Shown here: in pieces, positions 25,944 to 36,582 of the stretch
Layout of the letters: each line of letters starts with the position of its first letter
How positions within the stretch are numbered: the first letter of the stretch is position 1
Program-made: the position numbers and the translations under genes
The notes under the pieces: generated by a model
Seen by the model: the letters and a program-made list of their open reading frames with translations, nothing else
Databases searched by the model: none
Told to the model about the DNA's origin: nothing
Assembly (NCBI GenBank): GCA_025356815.1
Contig: JANXQL010000137.1
Coordinates: forward strand, 1-41,732
DNA from: Pseudomonadota bacterium
Lineage (GTDB): Bacteria; Pseudomonadota; Gammaproteobacteria; Steroidobacterales; Steroidobacteraceae
Reading direction: 5' to 3'
Length of the DNA stretch: 41,732 nucleotides

Positions 25944-26971
25944 AGCAGCAGGTCGCCCGGCGTTGGCGGCAACCGCGGCATGGTCTGGCTCGGAAACGGA
26001 CCGCTCAGGCTTTCCAGAAACGCCACGAGGTCCGCCACCTCGGTGTCCGTCAGCGTCTGGTTCAGCTGCGCGCTGGCCATGACCCGAACGGCGTCGGGCA
26101 GCGTCTTGACGGCTCCATTGTGCATGTAGGGTGCCGTGTAGACGAGGTTGCGCAGGCTCGGAACACGCCACAGATGCCGGTCCGCCTCCTTGCCGGTCGA
26201 TTCGAACCGCCCCGCGTCGGCCATCAAGCCATAGGTCGCGATGTACGGGCTCTGCGCGTACACAGGAAATTTCATCAGGAAGGCCGTCCCGGGTGGCAAT
26301 GCCGGGCCGCTGAAATTGGGGCCCTGATGGCAACTCGTGCAACCGGCTGCGGCGAACTTGCGCATGCCCGACTGCTGCTGCGCGGTCAGCGCCGTCGTGT
26401 CGCCGTCGACAAAGCGATCATAGGCACTGTTCGGCGTGATCAGGGTCCGCTCGTAGGTCGCGATCGCCTTGGCGGCGTTGTCGATCGTGACCACCTCGCC
26501 GCCGCCAAACGCCTTGACGAAGGACTCCCGATAGCCGCCGATACGCCGTATCCGGTCAACCGCGGCCGGCAGGTCCTTCATGCCCATCTCGACCGGGTTC
26601 ACCACCGGGCCCTTCGCCTGGTCCTCGAGCGTCGCAGCCCGTCCGTCCCAGAACTGCGCGCTGAGGAAGGCCGCGTTCCAGACAGTCGGCGCGTTGCGAC
26701 CTCCCTTCTGGCCGTGCACGCCGATGGACGTGGGCCGATGGTCGTCGCCGCCTTCCATCACGTTGTGGCAGGTCGCGCAGGCGACGGTGCCGGTTTCGGA
26801 GAAACGCGGATCGAAGAACAGCATCTTGCCAAGCTCGACCTTGGCGGCGCTGGAGGGGTTCGCTGCCGGATCCGGTGCGTGATTGGGCAGCGATGTCCAG
26901 GTGCCGGCGGCTTGCGCCGAGGCGCTCAGCGACAGCGCCAGTAGCAGCACAGCGGCAGGATTCATGTTCAT
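25940..26971 (-). CDS. Di-haem cytochrome c peroxidase (CcpA/MauG family)
   Basis: The product is 343 aa with a signal peptide ending near AQAAG (residue 22). Two haem motifs are present: CATCH at residues 65-69 and CTSCH at 211-215, spaced as usual in the family. Other family features include LGKMLFFDPRFSETGTVAC, QFWDGRAATLEDQA, the PVEMGM segment and a late Met (APYMHNGAVKTLPDAV). It should reduce hydrogen peroxide in the periplasm with electrons from a small cytochrome; MauG-like oxidation of a protein is possible but less common. A PmrA-box-like site lies about 55 nt upstream of the start. Confidence 0.92.
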   Translation of the reverse strand: MNMNPAAVLLLALSLSASAQAAGTWTSLPNHAPDPAANPSSAAKVELGKMLFFDPRFSETGTVACATCHNVMEGGDDHRPTSIGVHGQKGGRNAPTVWNAAFLSAQFWDGRAATLEDQAKGPVVNPVEMGMKDLPAAVDRIRRIGGYRESFVKAFGGGEVVTIDNAAKAIATYERTLITPNSAYDRFVDGDTTALTAQQQSGMRKFAAAGCTSCHQGPNFSGPALPPGTAFLMKFPVYAQSPYIATYGLMADAGRFESTGKEADRHLWRVPSLRNLVYTAPYMHNGAVKTLPDAVRVMASAQLNQTLTDTEVADLVAFLESLSGPFPSQTMPRLPPTPGDLLL

Positions 26972-27022
26972 GTAGAGGCCTATTTCGTGCCAGGAGGAGC
27001 CGAGTCAGCGTACCGGTGAATT

Positions 27023-27039
27023 CTTAAGAGAGTCTTAAA
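27023..27039 (-). promoter_or_regulatory. PmrA/BasR-box-like direct repeat upstream of the peroxidase
   Basis: On the minus strand the sequence reads TTTAAG-ACTCT-CTTAAG, which fits the HTTAAK-N5-HTTAAK pattern of PmrA-type response regulators exactly. The half-sites are 11 bp apart, one helical turn, in the direction of the peroxidase gene whose ATG is at 26971. It is a short AT-rich island in very GC-rich DNA. It also contains the perfect inverted repeat TTAAGA-GAG-TCTTAA (27024-27038). The rest of the 295-bp gap (26972-27266) has no gene I can support. Confidence 0.45.
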
Positions 27040-27236
27040 GGCCGTGAGCCCGCGGCCGCGCATGCGCACGTCGGTCGCCGCTGCGGCGTCTGTGCGCGAA
27101 TCAGCCGCGCCTGAGCCTGCTGCGTGCGCTGTCGCACGGTCTGCGGCGCGAGGACATGCATTGGCGCGGCGACGAACGCGTGGCCGAGCTGTGCGTGTGG
27201 ACGAAGGTGCACGCCGCAGTGCTCGCAGGTCGAATA

Positions 27237-27256
27237 CGCCGCGATCGATCGCGGCG
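27237..27256. terminator. 20-bp perfect palindrome just past a transglutaminase stop
   Basis: The segment is a perfect palindrome centred on GATC (arms CGCCGCGATC and GATCGCGGCG). It starts 10 nt beyond the stop codon of the transglutaminase gene. As RNA it can fold to an 8-bp stem with a TCGA loop. No T-tract follows. It probably marks the 3' end of the transglutaminase operon. Confidence 0.4.
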
Positions 27257-27266
27257 GGAACGCTTG

Positions 27267-28208
27267 CTAGGCGACGCGCTCGACGTCGCAGGGGTCGTCG
27301 TCGACCTCGATGGGCTCGACGTCCACCTGCACCTGCAACTCGTGCCGACCGCCGCCGAGGATCGTGCCCCTGAGCGGCGAGACGTCGGCGAAGTCCCGGC
27401 CCCAGGCGATCGCGACGTGGTCGAGCCCGGCGGGCTTGTCGTTGGTCGGATCCAGGTCGATCCAACCGAACGGCGGCGCCCAGACCGAGATCCAGGCGTG
27501 CGAGGCGCCTGCGCCGACCGGCGTTGGCACCGCTGGCGCGTCGGACGGTGTCGCAACTCCGCGGACATAGCCGCTGACGTAGCGGGCGGCCAGCCCGTGC
27601 GCCCGCAGGCAGGCGATCATCACATGCGCGAAGTCCTGGCAGACGCCGCGTCGCTGTTCTAGCACCTCGGCGAGCGGCGTGCCTATTTCAGTGGTGCCCG
27701 GGGCATAGCTGAAGTCGCGGTGGATCTGGTGCATCAGCGCCAGCGCCGCGTCCGCGAGCGGCCGTCCCGGCGTCAGGCAGGGCGCCGCGTAGTCGGCGAA
27801 GACGCGTTTGATGCGCACATGCGCCGACTCGTGTCGAAAGCGCGCGGCCTCGAGCAGCTCGCGCGCGGGCGGCACTGCGCGATAGCGGAACTCCTCGACG
27901 ACGCGCTCCCACGCCAGCGACTCGTTCGCCGGCAGCCGCGGCCGGGCGTAGACGTCCACCTGCATGCGGCTGGTGACCGTCAGGCTCGTGTGCGGCACGT
28001 CGATCTCCAGCCGCACCAGGGGATTTCCGAACGCATCGACGCCGTCGCTGCGGTGGCCGGCCGGGATCACCTCGACGGCGTGCTCCAGGCATCGCTGGTA
28101 CGGCGCGGGCCGCGGCACCAGATGCAGCAACTGCTGCGAGATCATCACCTCGGCCTCGTACGAGTAGCGCGTGACATGCCGGACACGGTAGCGGACGCGG
28201 TTGATCAC
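27267..28208 (-). CDS. Transglutaminase-family protein (ATP-grasp/alpha-E cluster type)
   Basis: The product is 313 aa from the GTG at 28208, which overlaps the stop of the fused ATP-grasp gene. It has the bacterial transglutaminase-like N-terminal beta domain (residues 1-80: YRVRHVTRYSYEAEV). The papain-like core follows with a complete triad: Cys190 in RRGVCQDFAHVMIACLRAHG, His237 in ASHAWISVW and Asp253 in DLDPTND. No signal peptide, so it should be cytoplasmic. In this family the enzyme is thought to act as a peptidase or amidase on peptides; the true substrate is unknown. It is the last of three overlapping or near-overlapping minus-strand genes. Confidence 0.88.
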   Translation of the reverse strand: MINRVRYRVRHVTRYSYEAEVMISQQLLHLVPRPAPYQRCLEHAVEVIPAGHRSDGVDAFGNPLVRLEIDVPHTSLTVTSRMQVDVYARPRLPANESLAWERVVEEFRYRAVPPARELLEAARFRHESAHVRIKRVFADYAAPCLTPGRPLADAALALMHQIHRDFSYAPGTTEIGTPLAEVLEQRRGVCQDFAHVMIACLRAHGLAARYVSGYVRGVATPSDAPAVPTPVGAGASHAWISVWAPPFGWIDLDPTNDKPAGLDHVAIAWGRDFADVSPLRGTILGGGRHELQVQVDVEPIEVDDDPCDVERVA

Positions 28209-30664
28209 GACAGGATGGCGCGGGCGTCGAGCGTGATGTGGGCGAAGTGGCACGCGGCGATCCGGTCGGAGAGGCGCGCGGCGCCGGCGGCGAGCAGGTC
28301 GAGAGCCGTGGCGGTGGCCTCGCGCAGCGCGCTCCCCGCCGCGCCGGCCTGCTCCAGCGCCAGCAGTTCGTCGTCGCTGAGGTAGGGCAGCGGCGACTCC
28401 AGCTGGCCATCGACGCGCTGGTCGATCTCGGCGCTGACCTGGGCGAGATCCGCCGCGAGCCGCCGTTGCAGAAAGCCGATCGAGCGGGGGTGGTCTGCGT
28501 CCCGCACCAGCAGGTCGAGCATGGGCGCGAGCCGCGGGCTCGTCATGTAGCGCTGCCGGTAGAGGCGCACGCTGTCGAACGTGCCCAGCGCCCACTCGAC
28601 GTGCGCCGGCAGCAGGATCGATTCCTCGCGCAGGTGCAGCGCGAGCCGCAAGGCGGTGATCTGCAGCCGCTCTAGGCTGCGGCCGATGCGCAGCAGTCGC
28701 CAGCCGGAGTCCTGTGTCATGTCGTCGAGCGTGAAGCCAGCGAGCGCGGTGAGCGACACCGCGAGCGTATCGAGCGTCGCCGCGACCTGCTCGCGATCGG
28801 GCTCGCTGGACAGCAGGCGCTGCATCGTCGCGACCGCACCCCAGCAGCCGGAGGAAAGCCGTGCGCGGATCTGCCCGGCGCACCAGACCAGCCGGCGCAT
28901 GTCGGCCCGCAGGCCATCAGGATGCGTGTCATCGGCGAGCGCGAGCCGTACGTCGCCCTGCTCGGCGACGAGCCCCGTGCGTCGGCACTGCGCGAGAGCC
29001 ACCGGCCAGAGCCGCGGATCGATGCGCGCGCCGAGCGTCGAGCGTAGCAGGCGCGCCTTGTCCTCGGCGCGCGTGCCATACCGTCCGAACCAGAACAGGT
29101 TCTCGACGAGCCGCGAGGGGATCTCGTCCTGCGGGCGCGGCAGCCGCGTCGCGGCGGTCGACAGCGTCCGCTCGGGTGGGATCAGCGTGTCGCCCAGCAC
29201 CCAGACGTCCTTGCTGCCACCACCGCGCTGTGCGGAGACGATGTTGGCCTCGCCCGCCGGCGCGATGCGCGCAAGTCCCCCGGGGACCACCTCGAAGCTG
29301 TCGCCATGCGCGTGGGTCTGGATGCGAATCGATACGGCCTTGGCGGTCAGCGCATACGGCGGCCGGTGACGCCAGGCGGGTGCCTGCGACAGCGAGACGT
29401 ATTCCTGGCCGACGTAGGCATGGGGATAGCGGCGCAGCCGGCCGGTGAGTTCGGCGCGCGCCTCGCCAGACAGCGTCGCCCCGACGATCGGTTCGAAGCG
29501 CTGGTTCGGGTAGGTCGGCTTGATGACCAGTTCGGCCAGGTGCGTGAGCACATACTCCAGCGCCGGGCGCTCGCCGCACCACCAGGTGGCCACCGACGGC
29601 AGCAGCAGCGCTTCGTCGAGCAGGCGGCGTGCAATGGCCGGCAGGAAGCCGAGCCAGGCGGCCGACTCGAGCACGCCCGAGCCGAGCTCGTTGGCGATGC
29701 GCACACGGCCTGCGCGCACCGCGCCCAGTAGGCCCGGCACACCCAGCGCCGAGTCGCCGCGCAGTTCGAGGGGATCGCAGTAGTCGTCGTCCAGCCGGCG
29801 CAACAGCGTGTGAACGCGGCGCAGACCGCGCAGCGTCTTCAGGTAGAGCGTGTTGTCGCGCACCGTCAGATCCGGGCCCTCTGCCAGCGCGAGGCCCAGC
29901 CTGCGCGCGAGGTAGGCGTGCTCGAAGTAGGTCTCGTTGTAGGGCCCCGGCGTGAGCACGACCGCCAGCGGCGCCTCGCCCGGATCCACGGTCCGCAGCA
30001 GTTCGTCGCGCAGGCGCCCGAAGGCGCTGCCGATCCGGCGCACGTCGAGCGCGCCGAGTGGCCCGGGCAGGACCTGCTCGATGATCTCGCGGTTCTCCAG
30101 TGCATAGCCGCCCCCCGAGGGCGCCTGGGTACGGTCGGCCAGGACCCACCAGCGGCCATCGGCGCCGCGTGCAAGGTCGGTGGCGTAGATGCTCAGCCAG
30201 CGCCCCGAGGCCGGCTGCAGTCCGTGGCAGGCCCACAGGAAGTTGGGATGTCCGAACGCAATCTCGGCGGGGACAATTCCCTCCGCGATGAGGCGTTGCG
30301 GGCCGTAGAGATCAGCCAGCAGCCGATCGAGCAGGCGGGCGCGCTGCGCCAGGCCCGCCTCGAGCTGCGGCCATTCGGCCGCCGAGACGATCAGCGGCAG
30401 GGGATCGAGCGTCCACGGTCGGTCCGTTCCCTGCGGGTCCGCGTAGACGTTGTAGGTGACGCCGTTCTGGGCGATCAGCCGGCGCGTGTTCGCGATCGCG
30501 CGGCGCGCGAGGTCCTGCGGACCGGCGTCAAGCTGGCTGAACAGTGCCCGCCAGTGATCGCGAATCTGCCCGCTCGCATCCAGCAGCTCGTCATGGCGCG
30601 CCGGGTCACGCCGGTAGTCGGCCAGTATCGCGTCCATGCCGGGTTCGGGATGCGATGCGGGCAT
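28205..30664 (-). CDS. Circularly permuted type-2 ATP-grasp/alpha-E fusion protein
   Basis: The product is 819 aa from the ATG at 30664, 5 nt after the stop of the DUF2126 gene; the open frame upstream lies inside that gene. Residues 20-505 are a circularly permuted ATP-grasp domain (NGVTYNVYADPQGTDRPW, GPYNETYFEHAYLARRLGLAL, SAQRGGGSKDVWVL). Residues 513-815 are an alpha-E domain (SRLVENLFWFGRYGTRAEDKARLLRS). The ATP-grasp lysine region reads VIKPTYPNQRFEPIVG (Lys382), without the Gly-rich loop seen in the stand-alone copy at 34187. It is predicted to make an amide bond using ATP, with alpha-E as partner. The pairing is known from predicted peptide-modification clusters. Confidence 0.88.
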   Translation of the reverse strand: MPASHPEPGMDAILADYRRDPARHDELLDASGQIRDHWRALFSQLDAGPQDLARRAIANTRRLIAQNGVTYNVYADPQGTDRPWTLDPLPLIVSAAEWPQLEAGLAQRARLLDRLLADLYGPQRLIAEGIVPAEIAFGHPNFLWACHGLQPASGRWLSIYATDLARGADGRWWVLADRTQAPSGGGYALENREIIEQVLPGPLGALDVRRIGSAFGRLRDELLRTVDPGEAPLAVVLTPGPYNETYFEHAYLARRLGLALAEGPDLTVRDNTLYLKTLRGLRRVHTLLRRLDDDYCDPLELRGDSALGVPGLLGAVRAGRVRIANELGSGVLESAAWLGFLPAIARRLLDEALLLPSVATWWCGERPALEYVLTHLAELVIKPTYPNQRFEPIVGATLSGEARAELTGRLRRYPHAYVGQEYVSLSQAPAWRHRPPYALTAKAVSIRIQTHAHGDSFEVVPGGLARIAPAGEANIVSAQRGGGSKDVWVLGDTLIPPERTLSTAATRLPRPQDEIPSRLVENLFWFGRYGTRAEDKARLLRSTLGARIDPRLWPVALAQCRRTGLVAEQGDVRLALADDTHPDGLRADMRRLVWCAGQIRARLSSGCWGAVATMQRLLSSEPDREQVAATLDTLAVSLTALAGFTLDDMTQDSGWRLLRIGRSLERLQITALRLALHLREESILLPAHVEWALGTFDSVRLYRQRYMTSPRLAPMLDLLVRDADHPRSIGFLQRRLAADLAQVSAEIDQRVDGQLESPLPYLSDDELLALEQAGAAGSALREATATALDLLAAGAARLSDRIAACHFAHITLDARAILS

Positions 30665-30669
30665 CGGTG

Positions 30670-33600
30670 TCAGCGCCGGCGCAGGTCGAGCGTGAACGGA
30701 TACTCGGCCGACGGCGCCTCCAGGGGCGGTGCCAATCGACCCGGCGTGTGGCCGGTGCGCTCGAAGCGCGCCCGTCGCCGGCTTTCCGACTCGAAGGCGT
30801 TGACGGGAAAGGTGTCGTAGTGACGGCCGCCGGGATGCATCACGTGATACTGGCAGCCCCCGATCGAACGATCCATCCACGTGTCGACCAGATCGAAGCG
30901 CAGGGGTGCGTCGACGCCGAGCCCGGGGTGCAGCGAGGAGGCCGGGGCCCAGGCGCGGTAGCGCACGCCGCCGACATACTCACCGACCCGGCCGGTGGGC
31001 AGCAGCGGCACCCGCCGGCCATTGCACGCGAGCACGTAGCGGTCCGGCGCGAGTCCCGTAGTGCGTACCTCGAGCCGTTCGACCGAGGAGTCGACATAGC
31101 GCACGGCGCCGCCGCCACCGCCTTGCTCGCCCATCACGTGCCACGGCTCCAGCGCCTGGCGCAGCAGCAGCTGCATGCCGGCGACGGCGAAGTCACCGAT
31201 CTGCGGGAAGCGGAACTCCAGGTGCGGCGCGAACCAGCGCGACTGGATCGGCAGTCCGTCCGCCTGCAGCTCGGCGACCACGTCGTCGAAGTCCTGTTCC
31301 AGGAAGTAGGGCAGCATGAACCGATCGTGCAGCTCGCTGCCCCAGCGCACGAGGCGCGACGGGCGATAGGGCTTGTCCCAGAACCGTGCCACGAGGGCCC
31401 GCAGCAACAGCTGCTGCGCGAGACTCATGCGGGCATGGGGTGGCATCTCGAACGCACGCAGCTCGAGCAGCCCCAGTCGTCCCGCAGCGCCTTCGGGGGA
31501 GTACAGCTTGTCGACGCAGAACTCCGCCCGGTGGGTGTTGCCGGTGACGTCCACCAGCAGGTTGCGGAACAGCCGGTCGACGAGCCACGGCGACACCTCG
31601 CTGCCCGGCTCGGGCACCTGCGCGAGCGCGATCTCGAGCTCGTAGAGCGAGTCGTTGCGCGCCTCGTCGATTCGCGGCGCCTGCGAGGTGGGCCCGATGA
31701 ACAGGCCCGAGTACAGGTACGACAACGATGGATGATTGTGCCAGTACGCGACCAGGCTCGCCAGCAGGTCCGGCCGGCGCAGGAACGGAGAATCCGCAGG
31801 CGTCGCGCCGCCGAGCACGAAGTGGTTGCCGCCGCCGGTGCCCGTGTGCCGGCCATCGAGCATGAACTTCTCGGCCGCCAGTCGTGCCAGGCGCGCCGCT
31901 TCGTACAGGTGGGTTGTCTGCTCGACCAGCGCCGGCCAGCTCGCGGCCGGATGGACGTTGACCTCGATGACGCCGGGATCCGGCGTGATGCGCAGCACCT
32001 GCAGTCGCGGGTCGCGGGGGGGGTCGTAGCCCTCCAGGAGGACCGGCGTGTCGAGGCGCGCGGCGGCCCATTCAATCGCCGCGACCAGTTCGAGGTAGTC
32101 CTCGAGTTGGGCGAGCGGCGGCAGGAAGACATACAGCACGCCGTCACGCACTTGCGTGCACAACGCTGTCCGCACGATGCCCTCGGCGGAGACGCCGGGC
32201 GAGGGCGGCTGGCGCGTTGCGCTCGCCGCGCGCCGGCCCGGGTCCGGCTGCGGGCGGATGTTCGCCGTCGCTGCCAGAGGCGCGCGCACCACGCTCGGGT
32301 CCGCGGCGTGGACGTAGGGATAGTCGACCGCCCGTACCCAGGGTTGCGACTCCAGCGGCAGGCGATAGCCGAGCGGGGAGTCGCCCGGCAGCAGGTAACA
32401 GCGCTCGCGTCGCAGGAACCAGGGCCCGCTGATCCACGCGCGTTCGGCATTGTCGCGTGCCAAGGGCAGCACATGGCCGACGACGTGACCCAATCCGCTC
32501 TCGAAGACCGCGGCCAGTCGCCGCCGCTCCAGCGGATCCTCCAGGCGCGAGTCGAGCGGGTCGACGTTGACCGGCAGGCGGCGCTCCCGCAGCAGGTAGC
32601 AGAACGCGTCCTCGTAGGCGCGGAAGCTGTACGCCGCGCCGATGCCGAGCCGTTGCGCGACCAGTTCAAGCAGCTTGCCGCCGGTCGCGGTGGCCGTCCC
32701 TGCCGGCTGCGACTCGTCGGCAATCAGCGCGGAGTTGCGCCACAGCGGCAGTCCGTCGCGACGCCAGAAGCAGTTCAGAGACCAGCGTGGCAGCGGCTCG
32801 CCCGGATACCATTTTCCCTGTCCGAAGTGGGTCAGGCCGTGTGGCGCGTAGTGAGTCCGCAGCCGCTGGAAGAGATCGGCCGCGCGCTGTCGCTTGCGCG
32901 GCCCGAGCGCCGTGGTGTTCCACTCGGCGCCGTCAGGATCGTCGATCGAGACGAAGGTAGGCTCGCCCCCCATCGTCAGGCGGACGTCGCCCTGCACGAG
33001 CCGCTCATCGACGGCGTTGCCAGCGCTGACGATGCATCGCCACTCGTCCTCCGTGTACGGCTTGGTGACGCGCGGGGTCTCGGCGATGCGGTTGACCTGC
33101 ATCTGGTGGGAGAACTCGCACTCGCACTCGTCGATGGCGCCGCTGACCGGGGCCGCGGCGCCCGGATCGGGGGTGCACGCAAGCGGCAGGTGGCCTTCGC
33201 CGGCCAAGAGGCCAGAGGTCGGATCGAGTCCGACCCAGCCGGCACCGGGCAGGTAGACCTCGCACCAGGCGTGCAGGTCGGTGAAGTCCGCCGCCGGTCC
33301 CGCCGGACCTTCAAGGGGGCGAACGTCCGGCACCAGCTGGATCAGGTAGCCGGAGGCGAATCGAGCGGCAAGGCCCAGCCGCCGCAGCAACTGCACCATC
33401 AGCCAGGCGGAGTCGCGACAGGAGCCGGAGCCGAGCGTGAGCGTCTGCTCGGGTGACTGCACGCCAGGTTCCAGACGGATCAGGTAGGAGATCTGCTGCG
33501 ACAGGCGCGCGTTCAGTGCAACGAGGAAGTCGACGGTGCTCTCGTGCCGGTCCGGCAGCTCGGCCAGCAGCTCGGCCAGGCGCGGCGTCAGCGGCCCGAG

Positions 33601-33957
33601 CTCGCGGTAGGGTGCCAGCGAGCCGCGATCGACCTCGGCGTACTCGAACGGGAAGGCCCGCGCGTAGGGCTCGAGGAAGAAGTCGAACGGGTTGAGGACG
33701 GCGATTTCAGCCACGAGATCGACTTCGATGCGCAGCTCGTTCACCCGCTCCGGGAAGGTCAGCCGGGCGAGGAAGTTCGCGTTGGCGTCCTGCTGCCAGT
33801 TCACGAAGTGCTTCGCCGGCGTCACGGTCAGCGAATAGGACAGCACCCGGGTGCGGCCGTGCGGGGCGGGTCGCAGGCGCACGACCTGCGGACCGAGCTG
33901 TACCAACCGGTCGTAGCGGTAGTGGGTCACGTGGCGAAGGGCGACTTGGATCGACAC
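30670..33957 (-). CDS. Large transglutaminase-DUF2126 protein
   Basis: The product is 1,095 aa from the GTG at 33957, with GGAGAG 5 nt upstream; the frame is open to 34194, but the extra part is not conserved in character. Residues 1-85 are a transglutaminase N-terminal beta domain. Residues 155-260 are the core with triad Cys180 (GSGSCRDSAWLMVQLLRR), His229 (DLHAWCEVYLPG) and Asp245 (GLDPTSG). Residues 300-1,090 are DUF2126 (LTMGGEPTFVSIDDPDGAEWN, GGGNHFVLGGATP, HPSLSYLYSGLFIGPTSQAPR), a domain related in part to glutamine synthetase-like and amidoligase folds according to published analysis as I recall it. It is first in the minus-strand operon and divergent from the second ATP-grasp gene. 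Function unknown. Confidence 0.88.
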   Translation of the reverse strand: MSIQVALRHVTHYRYDRLVQLGPQVVRLRPAPHGRTRVLSYSLTVTPAKHFVNWQQDANANFLARLTFPERVNELRIEVDLVAEIAVLNPFDFFLEPYARAFPFEYAEVDRGSLAPYRELGPLTPRLAELLAELPDRHESTVDFLVALNARLSQQISYLIRLEPGVQSPEQTLTLGSGSCRDSAWLMVQLLRRLGLAARFASGYLIQLVPDVRPLEGPAGPAADFTDLHAWCEVYLPGAGWVGLDPTSGLLAGEGHLPLACTPDPGAAAPVSGAIDECECEFSHQMQVNRIAETPRVTKPYTEDEWRCIVSAGNAVDERLVQGDVRLTMGGEPTFVSIDDPDGAEWNTTALGPRKRQRAADLFQRLRTHYAPHGLTHFGQGKWYPGEPLPRWSLNCFWRRDGLPLWRNSALIADESQPAGTATATGGKLLELVAQRLGIGAAYSFRAYEDAFCYLLRERRLPVNVDPLDSRLEDPLERRRLAAVFESGLGHVVGHVLPLARDNAERAWISGPWFLRRERCYLLPGDSPLGYRLPLESQPWVRAVDYPYVHAADPSVVRAPLAATANIRPQPDPGRRAASATRQPPSPGVSAEGIVRTALCTQVRDGVLYVFLPPLAQLEDYLELVAAIEWAAARLDTPVLLEGYDPPRDPRLQVLRITPDPGVIEVNVHPAASWPALVEQTTHLYEAARLARLAAEKFMLDGRHTGTGGGNHFVLGGATPADSPFLRRPDLLASLVAYWHNHPSLSYLYSGLFIGPTSQAPRIDEARNDSLYELEIALAQVPEPGSEVSPWLVDRLFRNLLVDVTGNTHRAEFCVDKLYSPEGAAGRLGLLELRAFEMPPHARMSLAQQLLLRALVARFWDKPYRPSRLVRWGSELHDRFMLPYFLEQDFDDVVAELQADGLPIQSRWFAPHLEFRFPQIGDFAVAGMQLLLRQALEPWHVMGEQGGGGGAVRYVDSSVERLEVRTTGLAPDRYVLACNGRRVPLLPTGRVGEYVGGVRYRAWAPASSLHPGLGVDAPLRFDLVDTWMDRSIGGCQYHVMHPGGRHYDTFPVNAFESESRRRARFERTGHTPGRLAPPLEAPSAEYPFTLDLRRR

Positions 33958-34130
33958 GCGAGCTCTCCGGTGCGCTGGGTGCGCGAAGGGCGCCAGAATA
34001 ACCGTTCTCGGCGGCACTCTAGGGTGAGGTCGGCCAGACGTGGGCGGTGGATCGCACTCCTGCCCGGCGGGCGGCCGCCATGCGCAGGTTTGGTGCGCCC
34101 GATGCACCGTCCTGGGGCGGGCGTTGCCGT

Positions 34131-34160
34131 TTGAACCGAGCGCACCCGCACTGTTATGGT
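34131..34160 (+). promoter_or_regulatory. Possible promoter of the ATP-grasp/alpha-E pair
   Basis: TTGAAC (34131-34136) and TATGGT (34155-34160) are 18 bp apart, each 4/6 to consensus, and would give a leader of about 20 nt. This lies in the 229-bp divergent gap with the DUF2126 gene. On the minus strand TATTCT near 34000 could be a -10, but I found no matching -35. Confidence 0.35.
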
Positions 34161-34186
34161 CTGGACAGGTCGAGGATCGCCTGAGC

Positions 34187-35638
<1,452 letters not shown>

Positions 35639-35640
35639 CG

Positions 35641-36573
35641 ATGCTCGCGCGCACAGTCGAGAACGTCTATTGGCTGGCACGCTACCTGGAGCGTGCCGAG
35701 AATATCGCGCGCATGATCAGCGCCACGAGCAACGTCGTGCTCGACCTGCCGCGCGGCAGCACGCTGCAGTGGGCGCCGCTGATCACGATCACCGGCAGTG
35801 ACGCCGAGTTCGCGCGCCGTGGACTTGCCGCGGACGAGCGCGCGGTCGTCCACTTCCTGATCGCGGACGCTTCCAACCCGGGCTCCATCGTCGCCTCGCT
35901 GAGCGCGGCGCGTGAGAACGCCCGCACGCTGCGCGAGGTGCTGCCCACCGCGGCCTGGGAGCAGCTTAACCGCTTCTACCACGAGGTCGTCGACGAGGTC
36001 GCCGCGGGGCTGCTGCAGCGCAACCGGTTCGATCTGCTCAAGCGCGTCACCGTCAACTCGCAGGCGCTCAGTGGCCTGTTCGACGGCACGGCCAGCCGCA
36101 ACGACGCCTGGACTTTTCTGCAGCTCGGCCGCTATCTGGAGCGAGCCGACATGACCAGCCGCATCATCGACGTGCGCAGCGCCGAGCTTGCGCGGCCGTC
36201 GGCGGCCGAGGAAGACCCGTACGAGTCGATCAAGTGGATGAACGTGCTGAAGTCCCTGTCGGCCTACCAGATGTACCGGCTCGGCCGGCGCACGCGCGTG
36301 GCGCGGGGCGAGGTGCTCGACTTCCTGCTGCGCGACGGTCAGTTCCCGCGCTCATGTGCGTTCTGCCTGCGGCAGATGACGCTGGTGCTCGGGGCGCTGC
36401 CGCGCGCAGCGCAGGTGCTGGATGCGCTGGCGGCGGCGTCGCGCTACCTCGGCCAGGCCGAACTCGGGGCGCTCGACCCGCCGGCGCTGCAGCAGCTGAT
36501 CGACGAGGTGCAGGTGCATTTCAGCGCGGTGCACGCCGGCCTTGCCGGCACCTACTTCCCGGCGGCTCGCTGA
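35641..36573 (+). CDS. Alpha-E domain protein
   Basis: The product is 310 aa, all helical, starting MLARTVENVYWLARYLERAENIARMI, the signature of alpha-E proteins (DUF403). GGAGG lies 8 nt before the ATG. The internal repeat WTFLQLGRYLERADMTSRIIDVR resembles the first segment. It should act with the ATP-grasp enzyme encoded 2 nt upstream; a catalytic role has not been shown for this domain. It is the separate counterpart of the C-terminal half of the fused protein at 28205. A proteasome-like Anbu peptidase gene, often part of such clusters, is not found after it. Confidence 0.9.
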   Translation: MLARTVENVYWLARYLERAENIARMISATSNVVLDLPRGSTLQWAPLITITGSDAEFARRGLAADERAVVHFLIADASNPGSIVASLSAARENARTLREVLPTAAWEQLNRFYHEVVDEVAAGLLQRNRFDLLKRVTVNSQALSGLFDGTASRNDAWTFLQLGRYLERADMTSRIIDVRSAELARPSAAEEDPYESIKWMNVLKSLSAYQMYRLGRRTRVARGEVLDFLLRDGQFPRSCAFCLRQMTLVLGALPRAAQVLDALAAASRYLGQAELGALDPPALQQLIDEVQVHFSAVHAGLAGTYFPAAR

Positions 36574-36582
36574 CCGCCGGGA

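Noticed and set aside
30544-33456. 970-codon open frame on the plus strand
   Set aside because: It is antisense to the large transglutaminase-DUF2126 gene, whose domains and triad are clear. Long shadow frames are normal in DNA of this GC content, and its product is Arg/Gln-rich without any family feature.
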